A stretch of DNA of 38,298 bases, taken from positions 1 through 38,298 of the forward strand of contig JAJRQQ010000022.1 of the NCBI GenBank assembly GCA_024280155.1, in the 5' to 3' direction. The notes beneath the pieces were generated by a model. The model made no database searches. It was not told where the DNA came from and saw nothing but the letters and a program-made list of their open reading frames with translations. This DNA comes from Bacteroidota bacterium. GTDB taxonomy: Bacteria; Bacteroidota; Bacteroidia; Flavobacteriales_D; Crocinitomicaceae. Positions 7,967 through 17,700 of the stretch are shown piece by piece (the stretch's first letter is position 1; every line of letters begins with the position of its first letter). Made by a program: the position numbers and the translations under genes.

Positions 7967-8923
7967 GTGAATAAAATCCTCATCATACAAACGGCTTTTT
8001 TAGGCGATGTCATTTTGACTACACCGGTAATTTCAGAATTAAAACGACTTTACCCAGCTGCTCAAATCGATTTTTTAGTAAAAAAGGGGAATCAATCACT
8101 TTTGGAAAACAATCCCTATTTGAACGAGGTTTTCACTTTTGATAAATCGATTGGAAAATGGAAAGATATTGCTCGATTGGTCAAACAGTTCCGGGCAGAA
8201 CAATACGATTTTGTAATCAACTTACAACGATTTGCTAGCTCTGGTATTATTGCTGGATTTTCAAAAGGAAAGAAAATATATGGGTTTAAAAAGAATCCGA
8301 TATCTTTCTTATTCTCCAAGAAATTTGCCCATAATATTGGAAACGGCACACACGAAGTTGAACGCAATTTATCACTCATCACAGAATTTGGTGCACAATC
8401 AGTGGTTCGACCCAATTTATTTCCTTCGGAGAATGACAAAGCGAAAGTAGAACAGTTTCAACAGCAAAAATATTATTGCCTTGCCCCTGCTTCGGTTTGG
8501 TTCACGAAACAATTGCCAAAACATAAATGGATTGAGTTAATTCAAAAACTTCCAAACGACTCAAACATTTATCTTTTAGGCGCTCCAAACGATGCTAAGC
8601 TTTGCAACGAGATTATCCTTGAAGCAAAACGAGAGAATACTTTTTCACTTTGTGGAGAATTATCCCTTTTACAATCGGCTGCATTGATGCGAGATGCTGA
8701 AAGAAATTATGTCAACGATTCTGGCCCTCTACATCTTGCCTCTTCTGTAAACGCAAAAGTGACTGCTTTCTTCTGCTCAACCGTTCCTGGTTTTGGTTTT
8801 GGACCTTTATCAGAAGATTGTGAAGTCAAAGAAGTGAAGAATTTAGATTGCCGCCCTTGCGGACTACATGGACACAAAGAATGCCCGAAGGGAGATTTTG
8901 AATGTGGAGATATAGATCTTTAG
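7967..8923 (+). CDS. Glycosyltransferase family 9 (heptosyltransferase-like)
   Basis: 318 aa, read from GTG at 7967 (MNKILIIQTAFLGDVILTTP), the usual start of GT9 heptosyltransferases. The second Rossmann domain contains LAPASVWFTKQLP and the donor-site motif NDSGPLHLASS near residues 247-257. The C-terminal cysteine cluster CRPCGLHGHKEC is common in Bacteroidota members. The family transfers heptose or another sugar from a nucleotide donor to lipopolysaccharide or lipooligosaccharide at the inner face of the inner membrane; the specific sugar cannot be read here. It is convergent with the acetyltransferase gene. Confidence 0.88.
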   Translation: MNKILIIQTAFLGDVILTTPVISELKRLYPAAQIDFLVKKGNQSLLENNPYLNEVFTFDKSIGKWKDIARLVKQFRAEQYDFVINLQRFASSGIIAGFSKGKKIYGFKKNPISFLFSKKFAHNIGNGTHEVERNLSLITEFGAQSVVRPNLFPSENDKAKVEQFQQQKYYCLAPASVWFTKQLPKHKWIELIQKLPNDSNIYLLGAPNDAKLCNEIILEAKRENTFSLCGELSLLQSAALMRDAERNYVNDSGPLHLASSVNAKVTAFFCSTVPGFGFGPLSEDCEVKEVKNLDCRPCGLHGHKECPKGDFECGDIDL

Positions 8924-8967
8924 AGTTTTAGAATTATTGAGTAGAAAAGGAAATCTGTCCTCGTTCC

Positions 8968-9474
8968 TCAATTCTCTTGCTTGATTTTCAATTCCATCAC
9001 GTAATCTTCCATAAGAAAATCTCTTCCGATATCATTATTTTCCTCTTTTGTAATCTGAAAACCGATGTGTTTATAAAAATCAACCGCTGCGTTATCTCTA
9101 TTGACATTTAAGTGAATGGTGTGACAATCTAGATCAAAAGCAAGTTCAATCGCTTTATTCATTAACACTCTTCCTAACCCTTTTCCATGGCATTCTGGCA
9201 TGACGTAGATTTTATGAATCCGGAGATAATCTGCATCAGGATAATTGGGCTCAACACCTAAAAAGCCCATTGGTTCGCCGTTCTCGGTTAGTAAATAATA
9301 AATTTTACCTGTTTTCACTTCTTCTTGAAGGGTAGGAATGCTGTACATCCAATCCAACATGTAATCAATTTGCTCTTTGGTTATAACATCCTTATAAACA
9401 ATTGGCCAAATTTGATGAGCTAACTGATGAACGATAAAGATTTCGTCCGAATGAATTTGTTTAATATTTATCAT
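8968..9474 (-). CDS. GNAT family N-acetyltransferase
   Basis: 168 aa with the GNAT fold. Motif A is IYVMPECHGKGLGRVLMNKA near residues 90-109, whose (Q/R)xxGxG/A-like HGKGLG turn binds the acetyl-CoA pyrophosphate. It is followed by LNVNRDNAAVDFYKHIGF, the motif B region with the acceptor-side Tyr. The substrate (amine, peptide N-terminus or ribosomal protein) cannot be predicted. It is a single gene, separated from the upstream VWFD gene by a terminator. Confidence 0.9.
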   Translation of the reverse strand: MINIKQIHSDEIFIVHQLAHQIWPIVYKDVITKEQIDYMLDWMYSIPTLQEEVKTGKIYYLLTENGEPMGFLGVEPNYPDADYLRIHKIYVMPECHGKGLGRVLMNKAIELAFDLDCHTIHLNVNRDNAAVDFYKHIGFQITKEENNDIGRDFLMEDYVMELKIKQEN

Positions 9475-9560
9475 AGCACAAATTTACATCGATGAAGTAT
9501 TTGAGAGAGTATGAACTTTATTATTTATTAACACAGAATAGTGAGCAGAATTCATTCCAT

Positions 9561-9593
9561 AAAAAAAGAGCCATCGAAAATCGATGACTCTTT
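9561..9593 (-). terminator. Rho-independent terminator of the VWFD-protein gene
   Basis: On the minus strand, AAAGAGTCATCGA, a TTT loop and TCGATGGCTCTTT form a 13-bp stem with one mismatch, followed directly by a run of T. It begins seven bases after the stop codon of the gene at 9601-11112. Confidence 0.9.
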
Positions 9594-9600
9594 ATAATAG

Positions 9601-11112
9601 TTATCCTCTTTTACCACCAGGAACAGGTTTTGGCTTTGCTACAGGTCTTGGCTTCGGAGTTGGACGAGGTTTATAAACAGGTTTTGGAGTTGGCTTGGGC
9701 TTATAAACTGGTCGAGGTTTTGGTTTCGGCTTATAAACAGGCTTCTGTACCGGTTTTGTTGTCGAACCATTTGGATTTGTTATAATTGGTTGTGGTCTAT
9801 TCCCACCTCGTGAAGGATCCTTCACCTCAGTTGCTTGAACTGGTCTTGGATTTGGTTTTGGTGGTCTTGGAGGGGTTGGATTTACATTCGGATTTTGTTG
9901 AACCACTGGTCTAAATACTGTCCCATCAGTTGGGTCATGAATAACTGGTCTTGGAGAAGGGGGCAAACCCAAATACATATTATCAAATATACAACCATTC
10001 ATATCCAAAGGGTTAATTCTTCTTTGTTGGCAAAGCCTTCTTGCTCTTTCCCTTGCCCTATCATTTCCATCACGTAAATTACGGTAAACCATAGGATACA
10101 TTCTATTCGTATCACTTCCTGTTGACATTCCAAGTGGGTAATCAAATAAAGTTGTAGCCATTGTAACGCGATGAATATCGGCAAAATCTTTCGCTAAATA
10201 TGCTTGTCTTTCTCTCTCGAAATAATCATCATTAGAAGAAGCAAAAACAGCAGGTCTTGTTCTGCCCGGCACATCAAAATCATCACGAGAAGAACCGTTT
10301 GCATTTCCTAGAAGTCCGGTAAAATCATTTGCAGAACAGGGGAGAATTGTCACTGACACATCCATAAAACCTCTACTTCGAGCATTTCTAATTTTAGCTG
10401 TAACCACTTCTCCATTTGGAAAATAGACGGTATAAACTTGTCCTCTTCGACGAATCGTTCCTCCATGAGGTAAAAAATAAGTTGCGTTAGTTAAATAAAC
10501 AGACATTCCATTCAATCGAACAGGTGTTGAATAATCAGCATCAGGATAATCATCGGCATAAATACAGAGTCTGTCACCGTTTACATTCATTGCAACACCC
10601 GAATTCAATGAAAAATCATTTCCTTGAGCACGTTGACGTACTTGAACTTCAATATTCCGAGTGACAGATTTCATCATTACAAATTCTCCTACAGTTTGGA
10701 AAGAAAAACGCGCACCATCGAATGAAGCTAGGTGAGGGTCTCCATAAGAGCGACCTCGTGAAGGCGAACAATTGACTGAATTCATATAATTAGAAACAGT
10801 ATTCCATTGATTTTGATTGGAAGAGTTCTGTCTTCTTTCTTGCGACAAACGAACAACATTGCTTCGAGTATCTTGAGGTACTAATAAAAGAACTTGATAA
10901 GGAGTAAAGCTTTCCGGGAAAGTTCTATCAGGGATTGCTTCTCCAAAAGCCATTGCTTCAACACTTTGAGCTAGCCATTCTCCACGAATTGGATCCCAAT
11001 TTTTTAATTCAGTACGAATCGGTGAAAATTCTTCGGAAAAAGATGCTCGATTTTGAGCAAAAGAAAAAGTATACAAAAAGATACTGATGAATATAAGGTA
11101 ATGATTTTTCAT
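9601..11112 (-). CDS. Secreted VWFD-domain protein with Pro/Lys-rich tail
   Basis: 503 aa. Residues 1-20 are a signal peptide ending FSFAQ. Residues of about 122-285 form a von Willebrand factor type D domain: it opens with SYGDPHLASFDG (GDPH at 124-127) and closes with FTGLLGNANGSSRDDF, the typical LxGNxNG...DDF Ca-binding end. Residues 404-503 are low complexity, built on a KPxPKPVYKP-type repeat, strongly basic and proline-rich. There is no T9SS sorting domain and no lipobox. VWFD domains mediate adhesion or assembly in animal proteins; in bacteria the role is mostly unknown. The basic tail could bind acidic polysaccharide or the cell wall (inference). It is monocistronic and divergent from the TetR gene. 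Confidence 0.85.
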   Translation of the reverse strand: MKNHYLIFISIFLYTFSFAQNRASFSEEFSPIRTELKNWDPIRGEWLAQSVEAMAFGEAIPDRTFPESFTPYQVLLLVPQDTRSNVVRLSQERRQNSSNQNQWNTVSNYMNSVNCSPSRGRSYGDPHLASFDGARFSFQTVGEFVMMKSVTRNIEVQVRQRAQGNDFSLNSGVAMNVNGDRLCIYADDYPDADYSTPVRLNGMSVYLTNATYFLPHGGTIRRRGQVYTVYFPNGEVVTAKIRNARSRGFMDVSVTILPCSANDFTGLLGNANGSSRDDFDVPGRTRPAVFASSNDDYFERERQAYLAKDFADIHRVTMATTLFDYPLGMSTGSDTNRMYPMVYRNLRDGNDRARERARRLCQQRRINPLDMNGCIFDNMYLGLPPSPRPVIHDPTDGTVFRPVVQQNPNVNPTPPRPPKPNPRPVQATEVKDPSRGGNRPQPIITNPNGSTTKPVQKPVYKPKPKPRPVYKPKPTPKPVYKPRPTPKPRPVAKPKPVPGGKRG

Positions 11113-11150
11113 AATAGTTTGTTTCTTTTTTTAAAACAACAAATGTGCCA

Positions 11151-11158
11151 CAAACTTA
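11151..11158 (-). promoter_or_regulatory. Bacteroidota-type -7 box for the VWFD gene
   Basis: Minus-strand TAAGTTTG fits TAnnTTTG and lies 38 bp before the ATG at 11112. No convincing TTG -33 element precedes it at the usual spacing. Confidence 0.45.
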
Positions 11159-11268
11159 ATGCAAAAAAATATAGAATGAGATTTCTTAATAAAAACTCCT
11201 AATCAACCCAATTACTAAGTAAATAAAATGTTAATTTTGTTAAAATTAAAAAAAAATTAAAAAAAAAC

Positions 11269-11298
11269 TTGCAGATACGTTAGTAATCACTAACTTTA
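11269..11298 (+). promoter_or_regulatory. Promoter of the TetR-family regulator gene
   Basis: TTG at 11269-11271 and TAACTTTA at 11291-11298 are separated by 19 bases, the spacing expected for Bacteroidota -33/-7 elements. The -7 box overlaps the right arm of the palindrome at 11279-11294, so a protein bound there would block transcription. Confidence 0.6.
11279..11294. promoter_or_regulatory. Predicted TetR-type operator 1
   Basis: A perfect 6-4-6 palindrome, GTTAGT-AATC-ACTAAC, lies between the -33 and -7 elements and ends eight bases before the regulator's ATG. The same architecture recurs in front of the efflux operon at 11923, which suggests autorepression plus control of the pump by the adjacent regulator. 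Confidence 0.7.
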
Positions 11299-11302
11299 CC
11301 CC

Positions 11303-11881
11303 ATGGATTTGACGAAAAGACAAATAGAAATTATTCAAGCTGCAACTAAACTCATTGGTGACAAAGGGATACAGAACCTCACTACAAAGAATTTGGCAGC
11401 TGAAATTGGATTTTCTGAACCGGCTTTGTATCGCCATTTTAAAGGAAAAACAGATATTTTAGTTTCTGTACTAGGATTTTACAAGAAATCATTATCGCAA
11501 GGTATGGCAGGAATTTTAACATCAGATAGTACTGGGGTAGAAAAACTTGTAGAGATTTTAAAATTTCAATTCAAGCATTTTTCAAATAACCCAGCAATCG
11601 TAATGGTTATTTTTGCTGAAACAAGCTTTCAGTATGAAAAAAGGTTGTCCAATGTAGTTCTAGATGTACTAAATCGTAAGAAAGCAATGCTCGAAGAAAT
11701 CATTGTACTCGGCCAGAATGATGGTTCAATACGAAAAGATGTTTCTCCTGAACATATTTCTTCTGTGTTTATGGGAGGAATGAGGTTTACAATTTTAAGA
11801 TGGAGGCTGAATGAATATAATTTTGATTTAAATAAAGAAGCAGAACTTCTTTCGAATGCATATAAAACACTTTTAAAATAA
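11303..11881 (+). CDS. TetR/AcrR family transcriptional regulator
   Basis: 192 aa. The N-terminal DNA-binding domain covers residues of about 5-52: IIQAATKLIGDKGIQNLTTKNLA leads into the helix-turn-helix IGFSEPALYRHFKGKTDIL, the classic TetR signature. The C-terminal two thirds are helical, ligand-binding and dimerising, and diverged. It is followed after 61 bp by an RND efflux operon, the usual target of such repressors. Matching palindromes overlap the promoters of this gene and of the operon, so it probably represses both and is released by a pump substrate (inference). Confidence 0.93.
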   Translation: MDLTKRQIEIIQAATKLIGDKGIQNLTTKNLAAEIGFSEPALYRHFKGKTDILVSVLGFYKKSLSQGMAGILTSDSTGVEKLVEILKFQFKHFSNNPAIVMVIFAETSFQYEKRLSNVVLDVLNRKKAMLEEIIVLGQNDGSIRKDVSPEHISSVFMGGMRFTILRWRLNEYNFDLNKEAELLSNAYKTLLK

Positions 11882-11910
11882 ATAACAATGAAAAATTGCT
11901 TGACTTTTTT

Positions 11911-11942
11911 TTGCAACAATAAGTTAACGAACACTAACTAAT
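11911..11942 (+). promoter_or_regulatory. Promoter of the efflux operon
   Basis: TTG at 11911-11913 and TAACTAAT at 11935-11942 are 21 bases apart; the -7 box is a weaker match (TAnnTTTG with AAT in place of TTTG's last bases). As at the regulator promoter, a TTGCA start and a palindrome overlapping the -7 box are present. Confidence 0.45.
11923..11938. promoter_or_regulatory. Predicted TetR-type operator 2
   Basis: GTTAAC-GAAC-ACTAAC has the same 6-4-6 layout and identical right arm as operator 1; the left arm differs at its last two bases. It ends four bases before the first gene of the efflux operon, so binding would occlude the start of transcription. Confidence 0.65.
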
Positions 11943-12323
11943 ATGAAGAAATACTTTAAATACATTACAATTATTCTACTCACAGCTTTTACTTTGCTGA
12001 CATTATTTTTGAGTACATCGGTAATACTAGATCTATTTGGAATTAGGGCCAAAGAAGGGAATTATGTTGTTTTCGTTGTTTGGGCGAACCTTTTTGCCAG
12101 TTTACTTTACTTATGGGCAATTCTTCGCTCATTGAAAGAACATAACAATCCGGCTTTACCATTGTTTATCGCAATTGTAATCCTAATAGTCGCTCAAGTA
12201 GGATTACACTTCCACATTGATAGTGGTGGTATTTATGAAGAAAAAACAGTGTCGGCGTTATATTTTAGAATGGGGGTGTCGGTAGTATTCGCAGTATTAA
12301 TCAATTTTTTTAAACGAAAATAA
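11943..12323 (+). CDS. Small 4-TM membrane protein, first gene of efflux operon
   Basis: 126 aa with four hydrophobic helices (about 8-30, 43-63, 72-92 and 103-122), short loops and a basic C-terminus (FFKRK). Of the loops, RAKEGNY follows the first helix and HIDSGGIYEEK precedes the last. I do not recognise the family. It lies immediately behind the predicted operator and only one base before the TolC-like gene, so it is co-transcribed with the pump; it could be an accessory or stabilising subunit (inference only). Confidence 0.75.
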   Translation: MKKYFKYITIILLTAFTLLTLFLSTSVILDLFGIRAKEGNYVVFVVWANLFASLLYLWAILRSLKEHNNPALPLFIAIVILIVAQVGLHFHIDSGGIYEEKTVSALYFRMGVSVVFAVLINFFKRK

Positions 12324-12324
12324 C

Positions 12325-13632
12325 ATGAAAAGAAAAACAAGTATATTATGGATGGTATTCATGCTTCTGGGCACTTATTCTTACAGTCAAGAATGGTCTC
12401 TTGAACGTTGTATAGATACAGCATTGATAAATAACAAGAAAATAAAAATGGGCGTAAACGAACAGAATATTTCTGTCCAAAAAAGAAAAGAAGCAAGCTC
12501 TAATTTAATTCCAAAGTTATCATTGAACGGTGATTACAAATACTATTTTGATTTACCAACTCAACTAATGCCACTTTCAGCGTTCGGCGGACCAGATGGC
12601 AAGTATAATGCTATACAGTTTGGAGTAGAACACAATATTAATGCAAACATTCAGCTGAATATGCCACTTTATAAACCCGAAATTTATGGTGGAATTAAAG
12701 CAACAAAAATTGCGATGAATGTTGCTGACTTGAAAACAGAGCAAACAAAGGAGGAAATTATTTTGAACGTATCTAATCTGTATTACAATGCTCAAATCGT
12801 TAAAAATCAATTGCAATTTATTGACAGTAATTTGGTTAATATAAATGTTTTACTGGAACACGTTACCTTATTTCAATCACAAGGCCTTGCAATGCAAAAT
12901 GATGTGGACAAAGTACAATTACAAAAACAGCAACTCCAAATCAATCAACAAAAGTTAGAAAATAACTACAAACAAATCATCATGGGGTTAAACTTACTGA
13001 TGGGCCTTCCATTAGAAAATGAAATCGAAGTAGAAGAAAATGTTGTACACATTGCATCCGCAGAATACTCTACTCAAAAACCCTTAAACTTGAGATTATT
13101 AGAAGCTCGCTACTCTTTGGTTAATTCAGAAATTCAAACTCTAAATAGAACAAGGTTTCTCCCTTCAGCTTACTTGTACGGTTCCTATGGGGTAATGGGA
13201 TATGGTTACGATAGAAAACCCAATGATTTCTTAGATTTTTACAACATGGGATTTGCTGGAGTAAAGGTGACTTACCCTCTGTTCAACGGAACGACAACAT
13301 TGAGAAAGGTCAATCAAAAGAAATTAGAGTTAGAGAATTATTCTATGCAAAAAGAGTTGCTTAATGACCAAACCAATTTAGAAATTGACAAAGCAAAGAT
13401 GGATCGTCAATTGGCAGAAGAAACACTTTTAGCAACAGACAGTCAATTACTACTCGCTAAATCTATTTATGAAAAAACGGTATTACAACACAAAGAAGGT
13501 ACCCTAAAATTAACCGATGTTTTATTGGCAGATAATTCTGTTAGAGAAGCTCAACAATCATACATTACAGCAATCGTCGACTATTTAAAAGCCGATTTAA
13601 TTTTAAAACAAATCACAGGAAACATTAAATAA
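12325..13632 (+). CDS. TolC-family outer membrane efflux channel
   Basis: 435 aa. The signal peptide ends YSYSQ at about residue 21, then WSLERCIDTALINNKKIK, the standard start of outer membrane efflux protein repeats. Two OEP repeats are visible, each with long Gln/Asn/Lys-rich helices (periplasmic tunnel) and amphipathic strands such as KLSLNGDYKYYF and AYLYGSYGVMGYG for the beta barrel. It forms the outer-membrane exit duct for the RND pump encoded two genes downstream. Position: one base after the 4-TM gene and eleven bases before the fusion protein gene. Confidence 0.92.
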   Translation: MKRKTSILWMVFMLLGTYSYSQEWSLERCIDTALINNKKIKMGVNEQNISVQKRKEASSNLIPKLSLNGDYKYYFDLPTQLMPLSAFGGPDGKYNAIQFGVEHNINANIQLNMPLYKPEIYGGIKATKIAMNVADLKTEQTKEEIILNVSNLYYNAQIVKNQLQFIDSNLVNINVLLEHVTLFQSQGLAMQNDVDKVQLQKQQLQINQQKLENNYKQIIMGLNLLMGLPLENEIEVEENVVHIASAEYSTQKPLNLRLLEARYSLVNSEIQTLNRTRFLPSAYLYGSYGVMGYGYDRKPNDFLDFYNMGFAGVKVTYPLFNGTTTLRKVNQKKLELENYSMQKELLNDQTNLEIDKAKMDRQLAEETLLATDSQLLLAKSIYEKTVLQHKEGTLKLTDVLLADNSVREAQQSYITAIVDYLKADLILKQITGNIK

Positions 13633-13643
13633 AAAAAACAATC

Positions 13644-14699
13644 ATGAAAAAATTAATTCCAATATTATTCCTAGTAGGTATTTTCGCTATCATCGTTATT
13701 CAGTTAATGAAAAATAAAGACGTATCTGAGTCTAGGATATACAACTACGACAAAGAGAAAGAAATCATTGTCAAAACCCAAAATGTTTCAAATTCTGCGA
13801 TTGATGCCAACACTGAATTTTCAGGTATTTTCAACGCAAATATGGAGACTAAAATCAATGCCGAGGTACAAGGTAAAATTCTCCGTTACTATGTAAATGA
13901 AGGACAGCAAGTCAAAAAAGGACAGAAATTAATCAAAATAGATGATCAACTTTTACAACTGCAATTACAATCAGTCAATGTTCAAATTGATGGTTTGAAA
14001 TCGGATGAGAAACGTTTCATTGTATTAGCTGATGCTGATGCTATTCAAAAAGTGCAATTGGAAAAAATACAGAATGGATTAAAGTCTGCAGAAATTCAGC
14101 GTTCTACAATTCTTGAAAAAATCAAAAAAACTACAATTACAGCGCCATTTAATGGTGTTGTAAGTATGAAAATGTCTGAAATTGGTTCTTTCGCTGCTCC
14201 AGGTATGCCGTTGTTATTGCTCTCTGACTTATCAGAAGTGAAATTTAAAATCAATGTTTCTGAAAACAACCTTCCACTTTTCGAATTAAAACAATCCTAT
14301 ACAATCCAAGCCGATGCTTACCCTGATTTAACATTAACAGGTGTCGTAACGCAAATCGGGAGTAAAGGAAATCGTGGGAACAGTTTCCCTATCGAATTTA
14401 CATTGCAGAACACAAAAGATCAGCAATTAAAATCCAATATGTTTGGAAAGGTTAAAGTAGATGCACATGCAGCAAAAGATGGAATTGTTATTCCAAGTGA
14501 CTGTATCGTTGGCTCAGACATTACACCTCAAGTTTACGTGGTACAGAATGGTATAGCAACCTTGAAAACAATAAAAGTTGCACGAAGAATTAATAATTAT
14601 GTTGTTGTAAAAAGTGGGTTAAACGAGAATGATAAAGTAATTATCAGTGGGTTTATCAATTTGTTTGATGGAGCGAATGTGGTAGTAATGAAGGATTGA
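13644..14699 (+). CDS. RND efflux periplasmic adaptor (membrane fusion protein)
   Basis: 351 aa. An N-terminal hydrophobic anchor (residues 3-22) without a lipobox is followed by the first half of the lipoyl domain (INAEVQGKILRYYVNEGQQVKKGQKLIKID, about 70-99), a short coiled-coil hairpin, and the second half with TITAPFNGVVSMK. Next come the beta-barrel and membrane-proximal domains (SDLSEVKFKINVSEN; IPSDCIVG). It bridges the inner-membrane pump and the TolC-like channel. The gene is separated from the pump gene by 83 bp, the largest gap inside the operon, which holds heptamer tandem repeats. Confidence 0.93.
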   Translation: MKKLIPILFLVGIFAIIVIQLMKNKDVSESRIYNYDKEKEIIVKTQNVSNSAIDANTEFSGIFNANMETKINAEVQGKILRYYVNEGQQVKKGQKLIKIDDQLLQLQLQSVNVQIDGLKSDEKRFIVLADADAIQKVQLEKIQNGLKSAEIQRSTILEKIKKTTITAPFNGVVSMKMSEIGSFAAPGMPLLLLSDLSEVKFKINVSENNLPLFELKQSYTIQADAYPDLTLTGVVTQIGSKGNRGNSFPIEFTLQNTKDQQLKSNMFGKVKVDAHAAKDGIVIPSDCIVGSDITPQVYVVQNGIATLKTIKVARRINNYVVVKSGLNENDKVIISGFINLFDGANVVVMKD

Positions 14700-14706
14700 G
14701 AATTCG

Positions 14707-14760
14707 ACACTTCACACTTCACACTTCGACAAGCTCAGTGCTCAGTGCTCAGTGCTCAAT
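14707..14760 (+). repeat. Two adjacent 7-bp tandem repeat tracts
   Basis: ACACTTC is repeated three times (14707-14727). After GACAA, GCTCAGT is repeated three times (14733-14753) and ends with a variant GCTCAAT. The join reads CTTCGACAAGCTCAGTG, and a related TCGACTACGCTCAGC occurs at 4286-4300. The tracts lie in the leader of the RND pump gene and are prone to slippage. Confidence 0.85.
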
Positions 14761-14782
14761 GATTAGAAAAAAATAAAATATT

Positions 14783-17700
14783 ATGAACATTACAGAAATA
14801 TCAATTAAAAGACCATCTTTGATAATCGTGCTTTTTAGCGTTTTTATCTTATTGGGATGGATCGGTTTCAAAAACCTTAGTTATGAGTTGATGCCCGATT
14901 TTAACCAACCAGTAGTTGTTATTAAAACAGTCTATCCTGGGGCAGAACCTCAAGAAGTGGAGACTTCCGTCTCTCGAAAAATTGAAGATGCACTTTCTAA
15001 CCTTGAAGGGGTAGATTATTTGGTTACAAAATCATTGCCCAATGCATCCGTTATCATTGCAAATTTGAAATACGGGACAGATTTAGACATTGCTATGCAA
15101 AGTGCGCAGCGATACATAGACAATATTCGAAAGGATTTACCCTCTACAATTCTCAGTCCTGAAATGAGTAAAGTTTCTCCGAATGATTTACCGATTATGT
15201 CTATCAGTTCGACGAGTGACTTATCTCCTTCAGAATTTTACCAAAAAATGGTAGATGATTACCTGCCTCAAATTCAGCAAATAAAAGGAGTTGCAGAAAT
15301 CACAGTGCTTGGAGGTGAAGAAAGAGAATTTCAAGTAAAAGTTGATCAAGAAAAATTGCGCCACTATAGCTTATCGCTCACACAAGTTGTTGAGATGATA
15401 AACATGAGTGGAATTGACATACCTGCGGGTAAAGTTCAATCTCATGAATCCAGTAATTCTGTACGACTGATAGGGAAATTTGCGACCATTGAAGATATCG
15501 AAAATGTTCAAGTAGCGATGCCAGCACCCGGAAGTACCGTTTATGTAAAAGATATAGCAGTGGTTGTAGATGGATTGAAGGATATTACATCTATAAGTCG
15601 ATACAATGGTAAAAACGGAATTGGGTTGCTCTTAAAAAAACAAGGTGATGCGAATGCCGTTGACGTTTCAACAGCGGTGCGTGAGAAATTCAAATTCATT
15701 GAAGAACAAAATAAAGAATCCAATGTAGAATTCATCATTGCCGATGATAGTACAGATAATACCATTGCGGCAGTGGAATCAGTTGTAGATGATTTAATTT
15801 TGGCCGTAATCTTAGTTTCGATTGTGATGCTGTTATTCTTACGTTCTTTCAGAAACTCTCTCATTGTTTTGGTTGCCATTCCAACCTCTTTGGTTACAGC
15901 ATTTGCAGTAATGTGGATGTTAGGATATACGCTTAATTTAATGACTTTACTTGCAATGTCATTAATTATTGGTATCCTCGTTGATGATGCCACGGTGGTT
16001 TTGGAGAACATTCAACGTCACTTGGATATGGGTAAAGACAAACGTACTGCTGCAATGGACGGACGAATGGAAATCGGATTCTCCGCACTTTCTATTACTT
16101 TGGTGGATATTGTGGTTTTCTTGCCGATTCTTTTCTTGCAAGTTTTCGTTGCAGATATGCTGAAACAATTCTCCGTTGTTGTAATAACCTCTACCCTAAC
16201 CAGTTTATTGGTTGGTTTTACATTGACTCCATGGATGGCATCGAGAATAGGTAAATCTGAAGATTTGCAACCTACTAATTTCTTTAACAAATTCTTACTC
16301 TGGTTTGAACGACAATTGGATACGTTTACTGAATGGTATGGAAAACAATTGGTATGGGTAATCGGTCATAAATTAGCATTTGCCGGTATTATTCTTGCTC
16401 TTTTTGCAGGAACGGGTATTATGATGAAACAAAACATCATCGGGAAGGAATTGATTTCTACGGGTGACCAGGGAAAATTCCGTTTGAATTTAGAATATGA
16501 TAAGTCAGCTTCCATTCAACAGAATAATTTAACGTCTCATAAAGTTGAAAATTTTATCATTCACCAACCCGATGTGGAAAGTGTTTTCAGTAATATTGGA
16601 GGACCAAGTACAGGAATTGGTAGTTTAGGTGTCGGTTCTCCAAACAAAACAGAATTTACTATTCAACTTAAATCAAAAGAAGAAAGAAATGGACAACGTA
16701 CTGAAAAGTTTATGCTTGATTTACGGAATGATTTAGAGAAACGTTTCCCTGAAATAAAGTATTCTATGGCTGCTTTAGGGTTAGTACCCCGCTCTTCACC
16801 TGTTGAGATTACCCTCAGTGGTGTTAATGTAGATGAAGTGATGAAAACTGCCCAAGAATTAAAAGCTGTTGTTGAATCAATTCCAGGTTCTGATAATGTT
16901 CAATTATCTGTTGTAGAAGGTTCTCCCGAATACAAAATCATTCCGAACAAAGATAAAATGCAGCGTTTAGGATTAAATTCAGCATACGTTGGGATGAATA
17001 TTAGGACAGCAATTACGGGAAATGATGACGCGACTATCACACAAGGTGGTGTAGAATATCCAATTCGAATTTGGTTTGATGATGATAACCGTTCTAACTA
17101 TGAGGATTTGATGAACTTAACAATTGTCAATCCAATGGGAATTCCGGTGAAAGTGGCTCAATTTGCAGATGTAATACGTTCAAATTCTCCATCATTACTC
17201 GAGCGAAAAGACAGACAACCTGCTGTTACATTAACTGCTGATGCTTTAGGTCGCCCTTCTGGTTCTGTTGCAGATGACGTGGTTGCTTATGTAAAAAAGA
17301 ACCCTTTACCTAATGGAATACAAATGACTTGGGGGTCTGATATTAAACGTCAAAATGATAGTTTTGGAGCACTAGGCTCTGTGTTAATGATTTCATTCTT
17401 ATTGATTTACCTCATCATGGTTGCATTATATGATAACTTTATCTACCCTTTTGTAGTATTGTTCTCAATTCCTGTTGCAATTATTGGCGCGTTACTTGCT
17501 TTAAACCTAAACATAAGCCACTTGAGTTTATTTGCTCTTCTTGGTTTGATTATGTTGATGGGACTTGTAGTAAAGAATGCTATTTTGATTGTCGATTTTA
17601 CGAATCAATTGAAAGAAAAAGGAATGCATTACAAAGAAGCATTAATTGTTGCAGGTAAAGGAAGAATGCGTCCGATTTTAATGACCAGTATATCCATGAT

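Noticed and set aside
8931-8974. Bidirectional terminator between the convergent GT9 and GNAT genes
   Set aside because: GAATT(AT)TGAG/CTCAATTC pairs only with a bulge and a large interior loop, and overlaps the GNAT stop.
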